Shown in pieces: positions 41,993-46,065 of a DNA stretch of 46,065 nucleotides. The stretch lies in assembly GCA_902494765.1 (NCBI GenBank), contig CABUUK010000010.1, positions 1 through 46,065 of the forward strand. The letters are read 5' to 3'. Within the stretch, counting starts at the first letter, position 1; the number at the start of each line of letters is the position of its first letter. Origin of the DNA: an uncultured Collinsella sp. Its GTDB lineage: Bacteria > Actinomycetota > Coriobacteriia > Coriobacteriales > Coriobacteriaceae. The position numbers were made by a program, and so were the translations under genes. Under the pieces are notes generated by a model that searched no databases, was not told the DNA's origin, and worked only from the letters and a program-made list of their open reading frames with translations.

Positions 41993-43376
41993 AGAGCTCC
42001 ACGCTTTCGGCGCCGTTGATGGTTAGGTTTCGCTCGTAGAAAGCCGTGAGGGCGCGAATGGCGTACATCACGTCGCGTACGCCGCCGGTCTCGTAGCTTG
42101 AGTGCATGGCCAGCTGCGGCAGGCCCACGTCCACGGCATGCATGCTCGCCTGCATGTTCGACAGGTTGCCGAGCGTGGAGCCACCCGCCATATCGCTCTT
42201 GTTGGCGAAGGCCTGCGTGGGCACGTCGGCGTCATCGCAAATAGCCTGGAACACTGCGCGGCTAAAGGCATCGGTGCAGTAATGCTGGTTGGCGGCTTCC
42301 TTGATAACGATACCGCCGTTGAGCACAACCTGATTGCGGGCGTCGCACTTCTCGGCGTGGTTGGGGTGCACGGCATGCGCATTGTCGCAGCTCACAAGCA
42401 TCGAGGCAGCAAGTGCACGATGGTACGACTCGTCGTCAAAGCCCAGCGATCCGTTGATGCGGCGCAGTGCGTCGGCCAAGAACGTCGACATGGCGCCCTG
42501 CTTGGTCTCGGAACCAACCTCCTCGTTATCAAAGCAGCAGAAGACCGAGACGTCGCGCGCGTTCTCGGCACCCAAAAATGCCTGCAGTGAGGTGTAGGCG
42601 CAGGCCAGGTCGTCGAGCTTGGGCGTCGAGATGAACTCGTCAGCCCAGCCCCAAATGCGCGCATCCTGGCGGTTGACCAGGAACAGATCGCGGCTCAGGA
42701 TCTGCTCGGGCTCAACGTCCAGTTCGTCGGCAACCAGGGCATCAAAATCGCCCTGCTTAAGCTCACCGGCGCTGATGAGCGGGCACAGGTCGACGGCGCG
42801 GTTGGGCGCAAAGCCCTCGTTAACGCCGCGGTTCATATGGATGGCAAGGCTCGGGATAATCGCGACTTCGCGCTCGGTGGCAAGCAGGCGGCTCTCAATA
42901 CGGTCGCCTTCGCGTACCAACACGCGGCCCGCGAGCGCCAGCGGGCGGTCGAACCAGGTGTAGTCGATCATGCCGCCGTAGGCCTCGGTGTTCAGGCGCA
43001 GCGTCTCGCCTGCGCCGTCGAGCTCGGGCACGGCCTTGACCTTAAACGTCGGCGAATCGCTGTGCGACGCCGTGAGCTGAAAATGATAGTCACCGGCAAC
43101 GCCGTCCTCGCCCCACGTCGCGGTCAGGTCCTCGCCCACCTTAAAGGCAATAACGCTCGAGGTATTGCGCTGCGTGTAATAACGCCCGCCCGGCTCGATG
43201 TCCCACGCCGCGTTCTCGGGCAGGTAGGTAAAGCCCGCCTCGTCGAGCTCGGCCATAATGGTCGCCGCCGTATGGAACATGCTGGGACATGCCTCGATAA
43301 AGTCGATGAGGTCGTTGGCGGCCTCGATATCGTCGGCCGTCACATGCGCGCGCTCGGGCGTTTCCTGATCCGTCAT
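41991..43376 (-). CDS. M18 family aspartyl aminopeptidase
   Basis: A 461-residue metallopeptidase. The M18 signatures are QLTASHSDSPTFKVK (first zinc His), PKLDDLACAYTSL (bridging Asp), FDNEEVGSETKQGA (catalytic Glu-Glu) and SSYETGGVRDV near the end. M18 enzymes cleave N-terminal Asp/Glu or neutral residues and form cytosolic dodecamers. The start at 43376 has AAAGGGGAG upstream and matches family length (about 430-460); an in-frame ATG at 43487 also has AAAGGAG and would add 37 residues of unusual sequence. The class A repeat overlaps its stop codon. Confidence 0.93.
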   Translation of the reverse strand: MTDQETPERAHVTADDIEAANDLIDFIEACPSMFHTAATIMAELDEAGFTYLPENAAWDIEPGGRYYTQRNTSSVIAFKVGEDLTATWGEDGVAGDYHFQLTASHSDSPTFKVKAVPELDGAGETLRLNTEAYGGMIDYTWFDRPLALAGRVLVREGDRIESRLLATEREVAIIPSLAIHMNRGVNEGFAPNRAVDLCPLISAGELKQGDFDALVADELDVEPEQILSRDLFLVNRQDARIWGWADEFISTPKLDDLACAYTSLQAFLGAENARDVSVFCCFDNEEVGSETKQGAMSTFLADALRRINGSLGFDDESYHRALAASMLVSCDNAHAVHPNHAEKCDARNQVVLNGGIVIKEAANQHYCTDAFSRAVFQAICDDADVPTQAFANKSDMAGGSTLGNLSNMQASMHAVDVGLPQLAMHSSYETGGVRDVMYAIRALTAFYERNLTINGAESVEL

Positions 43377-43537
43377 GCTCTCCCCTTTCGCTGGGTTGAT
43401 GGTCCCCTCCAGCATACCCCGCCACGCCAGCGCCGCACTCTTCATTCCATGTTTAATCCCGCGCCGCTCACCAAGTTGAGCCATCATGCCCGCGCTCCTT
43501 TTGCGACAATTACGCTAACAGGACGAGAGGAGCCGTC

Positions 43538-44623
43538 ATGAAGCCACGTAACATTGCCATCGCCTGCGGTGTCGCGGGAGTCGCCGTCGGCCTTGCCGCT
43601 GCCACCGGTATCGTTTACCGCAAGCAAATCAAGTCCGCCGCGTCGCTCAAACGCTTGACCGGCTACGCGGATAGCTATGACCTGTACGCAATCGACATCG
43701 CCTACGACTACGATCTTGATCGCATCATCGCCGCTGGCGTGCGCGACGACCAGGCCTACATCGATGCCGTGGTGGCGCAGGTGCTGCCCGGTGTGCCGGT
43801 ACATGTCCAGGCGCCCCAGTTTGCCTGCAGCGCTTTTGTCGCCGTAGATGCCGAAGGCCGCGTGCGCACCGGTCGCAATTACGACTTTAAGGACGACACC
43901 TCGGCGCTGCTGGTGCGCAATCACCCACGCGACGGCTATGCCTCCATCGGGTTTGCCGCCCTTAACAACCTGGGCGATAACACTCCGCTTGACTCCGTCG
44001 GCGGACGCGCCGCCGCACTCATGGGCCCGTTTGCCCAGCTCGACGGTGTTAACGAATGCGGCGTGTCCATTGCCGTACTCACTCTGGACTCCAAGCCCTG
44101 TGACCAGGACACGCAGCGCCCCGTCATCAATACCTCGCTCGCCATCCGCCTGGTGCTCGACCGTGCCGCCACCACGCAAGAAGCTGTCGACCTGCTTTCC
44201 GCCTACGACATGCACGCCATGGCAGGACGCGATTACCACTTCTTTATCAACGACGCCGCCGGTGACGCGCGCGTAGTAGAGTGGGATCCGCGCGATCCGG
44301 ACCGTGCTTTCAAAGCGACTCCTGTACGCCAGGTTACGAACTTCTACGCCTGCTATGGCGACGAAGTGCTGCCCAACCAAAAGAATGGCGAGCAGGGCCA
44401 TGGTAAAGAGCGCGCCGTCGCAATCGCCGATGTCCTTGACGCCCATGTCGGTGCCCAGGACGAAACGATTGTCTGGAAAGCCCTGCGTGCCGCAGCGCAA
44501 GAACCCAATCCGGAAGACATCACCAGCAATACGCAATGGTCGGTCGTCTTTGACAATACCGAACCCGCCGCCGCCATTACGCTGCGCCGCCACTGGGGCG
44601 ACGTCGACGCCTTCGCACTGTAA
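43538..44623 (+). CDS. Membrane-anchored choloylglycine-hydrolase-like (linear amide C-N hydrolase) protein
   Basis: A 361-residue Ntn-hydrolase-like protein. Residues 5-27 are a hydrophobic N-terminal anchor. The likely nucleophile is C97 in FACSAFVAVDAEGRVRTGRN, with R113 and D116; the spacing C+16 and C+19 is that of C2, R18 and D21 in bile-salt hydrolase. GVNECGVSI and YHFFINDAAGD supply further conserved positions. Family members cleave bile-salt, penicillin or N-acyl amides. An anchored, unprocessed N-terminus differs from cytosolic BSH, so self-cleavage before C97 would be required. The substrate is unknown. GAGAGGAG precedes the ATG. Confidence 0.82.
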   Translation: MKPRNIAIACGVAGVAVGLAAATGIVYRKQIKSAASLKRLTGYADSYDLYAIDIAYDYDLDRIIAAGVRDDQAYIDAVVAQVLPGVPVHVQAPQFACSAFVAVDAEGRVRTGRNYDFKDDTSALLVRNHPRDGYASIGFAALNNLGDNTPLDSVGGRAAALMGPFAQLDGVNECGVSIAVLTLDSKPCDQDTQRPVINTSLAIRLVLDRAATTQEAVDLLSAYDMHAMAGRDYHFFINDAAGDARVVEWDPRDPDRAFKATPVRQVTNFYACYGDEVLPNQKNGEQGHGKERAVAIADVLDAHVGAQDETIVWKALRAAAQEPNPEDITSNTQWSVVFDNTEPAAAITLRRHWGDVDAFAL

Positions 44624-44689
44624 GGACCCAGGCTCGTCGACCTTACGCTCGCCTGACGTTGTTTACATTTCTATACGCTTGAGCTAACA

Positions 44690-44731
44690 CGTTTTACCCC
44701 CGTATCAACAGTGTGCGGGGGTAAACTTATG
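44690..44731 (+). promoter_or_regulatory. Hairpin leader before phosphofructokinase
   Basis: GTTTTACCCCCG and CGGGGGTAAAC form a stem around a 13-nt loop, ending about 33 bp before the pfk ATG. It may end the upstream amidase transcript or act in the pfk leader. TTATAA follows near 44737-44742. Confidence 0.5.
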
Positions 44732-44763
44732 CGCATGTTATAACTTGCCCGGAAGGATTCATC

Positions 44764-45843
44764 ATGCTTAGGATCGGTCTTCTTACCAGTGGCGGCGACT
44801 GCCAGGCGCTCAACGCCACCATGCGCGGCATTGTCAAAACGCTTATGACCAATAGCGAAGAGCCTATTGAGATCTATGGTTTTGAGGACGGCTACCAGGG
44901 CCTTATCTACAGCCGGTTCCGCGTCATGACGCCCGCCGATTTTAGCGGCATCCTTACCCGTGGCGGCACCATCCTGGGCACGAGCCGTACGCCGTTCAAG
45001 CGCCTGGATATTCCCGAGGCCGACGGCGTCGAGAAGGTGCCGGCAATGGTCCACACCTATCATAAGCTGCAGCTCGACTGCCTGTTTATGCTGGGCGGCA
45101 ACGGCTCCACCAAGACCGCCAACCGTCTGCGCGAAGAGGGCCTCAACGTTATCGCCCTGCCTAAGACCATCGATAACGACACCTGGGGCACCGAGCTGAC
45201 GTTTGGCTTTACGAGCGCCATCGACGTCGCCACCAAGTGCATCGACGACATTCACACCACCGCTTCGAGTCACGGCCGCGTGTTCGTTATCGAGATCATG
45301 GGCCACAAGGTTGGCTGGATCCCGCTATACGCCGGCGTCGCGGGCGGCGCGGATGTCATCTTGATTCCCGAGATCCCCTACGACATGGATAACGTCATCA
45401 AGACCATCGAGCATCGCATGGAGACCGGCAGCCGCTTTACCATCGTGGCCGTCGCCGAGGGCGCTATCTCCAAGGAGGACGCGGCGCTGTCCAAGAAGGA
45501 GTACAAGAAGAAACTCGCCGAGCGCACGAGCCCGTCGATCGTGTACGACATCGCCAAGGAGATCGAGGCCAAGACCGGTCGCGAGACCCGCGTCGCCATC
45601 CCCGGCCACACGCAGCGCGGCGGCCAGCCCGACGCCCAGGACCGCATCTTTGCGACCCAGTGCGGCGTCGAGGCGGCACTGGGATGCCTACGCGGCGAGT
45701 TTGGCTACATGATTGCCCTGCGTGACGGCAAGATGTGCCACATGCCGCTCGAGGATGTCGCCGGCAAGCTCAAGTTTGTCGATCCCCAGAGCGATCTGGT
45801 GCGCGAGGCCAAGGCGTTGGGCATCAGCTTCGGCGACGAATAG
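44764..45843 (+). CDS. 6-phosphofructokinase (GGNGS/PKTIDND type)
   Basis: A 359-residue PfkA-family enzyme, the committed step of glycolysis. LTSGGDCQALNATMRG is the phosphate-binding start, PKTIDND (133-139) contains the catalytic Asp137, and GHTQRGGQPDAQDRIFA is the sugar-phosphate loop. The GGDGS motif of E. coli is GGNGS here (N113), with Gly kept at the position that favours ATP over PPi and Lys134 instead of Gly124. This mix occurs in actinobacterial ATP-dependent enzymes, but the donor is not settled by sequence. GGAAGGA precedes the ATG. Confidence 0.93.
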   Translation: MLRIGLLTSGGDCQALNATMRGIVKTLMTNSEEPIEIYGFEDGYQGLIYSRFRVMTPADFSGILTRGGTILGTSRTPFKRLDIPEADGVEKVPAMVHTYHKLQLDCLFMLGGNGSTKTANRLREEGLNVIALPKTIDNDTWGTELTFGFTSAIDVATKCIDDIHTTASSHGRVFVIEIMGHKVGWIPLYAGVAGGADVILIPEIPYDMDNVIKTIEHRMETGSRFTIVAVAEGAISKEDAALSKKEYKKKLAERTSPSIVYDIAKEIEAKTGRETRVAIPGHTQRGGQPDAQDRIFATQCGVEAALGCLRGEFGYMIALRDGKMCHMPLEDVAGKLKFVDPQSDLVREAKALGISFGDE

Positions 45844-45906
45844 CCTCGGCTGGAACCGCTCTCATCGGAGGCCCCAGGGCTTACCTCCCAAATCGTCCTC
45901 GGACAT

Positions 45907-45954
45907 GTCAGGGCCCCGCTGCGCGCTTCGCGCGGCGGGGTCCTTCCGTCCTGA
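45907..45954. terminator. Terminator-like hairpin after pfk
   Basis: GGCCCCGCTGCGCG and CGCGCGGCGGGGTCC form a nearly perfect stem, framed by GTCAGG (45907) and CCTGAC (45949). It lies between pfk and the convergent edge gene. The T-tract is weak. Confidence 0.6.
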
Positions 45955-45959
45955 CGCTC

Positions 45960-46065
45960 CTATTTGGCAAGGTGTTTTTTAGAATCCATTTTGCGCTCGG
46001 CCTCGAAGGCTTGCCTGTCCCAATCGAGCGGAAGCCCCGCCTCGACCCATGCCTCGTAGGCCCTC
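45960..46065 (-). CDS. C-terminal fragment of an unidentified protein (5' end outside window)
   Basis: The frame is open from the right edge to TAG at 45960-45962, giving about 34 residues. It includes AWVEAGLPLDWDRQAFEAE and ends KMDSKKHLAK. Codon use looks like a real gene of this genome. I do not recognise the family from this fragment. Confidence 0.6.
   Translation of the reverse strand, partial: RAYEAWVEAGLPLDWDRQAFEAERKMDSKKHLAK

Noticed and set aside
43377..43487. A 37-residue N-terminal extension of the M18 peptidase
   Set aside because: It has a fair ribosome site, but the family-length product starts at 43376 with its own strong site. Kept as an alternative only.

Overview
The window is typical of a gut Coriobacteriia genome and fits the genus Collinsella best (Actinomycetota). 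I infer this from the high GC, frequent GTG/TTG starts after strong Shine-Dalgarno sites, an Asp23/AmaP/DUF2273 envelope operon, an LAQTG-type cell-wall sorting signal, and anaerobic enzymes such as a giant 2-hydroxyacyl-CoA dehydratase activase-like protein. The genus is inferred from protein character only; no rRNA or tRNA gene was seen.

Layout. 1-698 is a truncated YitT-like membrane protein. 904-2385 is an envelope-stress operon (amaP, DUF2273, asp23). 2552-8705 is a run of minus-strand housekeeping genes: yebC, a DUF6020 membrane protein, lgt, a NifU-like scaffold, dCMP deaminase and coaX. 8898-10601 is an OPT-family transporter. 10825-14136 is a large sortase-anchored coiled-coil protein with a CAP domain at mid-length. 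DUF389 (with an EF-hand-like loop) and a 5'-truncated arylsulfotransferase remnant follow. 16194-21697 holds the 1593-residue activase and its TetR regulator. 21819-24817 holds a HAD phosphatase and a TetR/MFS module with two matching operator-like palindromes and locally lower GC. 24892-26700 is the ammonium module (amtB, PII). A CmpB-type membrane protein and an HD-domain protein come next.

28687-30468 encodes a DXS-like enzyme that lacks the two arginines that bind the phosphate of the acceptor in E. coli DXS. 30925-34349 is a polar amino-acid (probably glutamate/glutamine-type) ABC importer, followed by a class C26 gamma-glutamyl hydrolase. 35352-37612 is a two-gene signalling unit: an Hpt protein and a degenerate-GGDEF/REC/HD-GYP protein. 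An alpha/beta hydrolase broken by one in-frame TAG follows, then a radical SAM protein, methionine aminopeptidase with a SEC-C zinc tail at its N terminus, a 2-hydroxyacid dehydrogenase, an M18 aminopeptidase, a membrane-anchored choloylglycine-hydrolase-like amidase, phosphofructokinase and a gene fragment at the right edge.

The most unusual material is non-coding. (1) A set of hairpin repeats shares a GGGAC(A/T)G core but has different stem arms; at least four copies touch or overlap a stop codon of a minus-strand gene. (2) At 30525-30741, six copies of one 15-bp motif alternate in orientation at an almost exact 40-bp period. (3) A long folded element with a UUCG-capped tip lies between amtB and the PII gene. 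(4) Several perfect inverted repeats with unusually long loops (25-30 nt) lie between genes. All similarity statements were made by eye.
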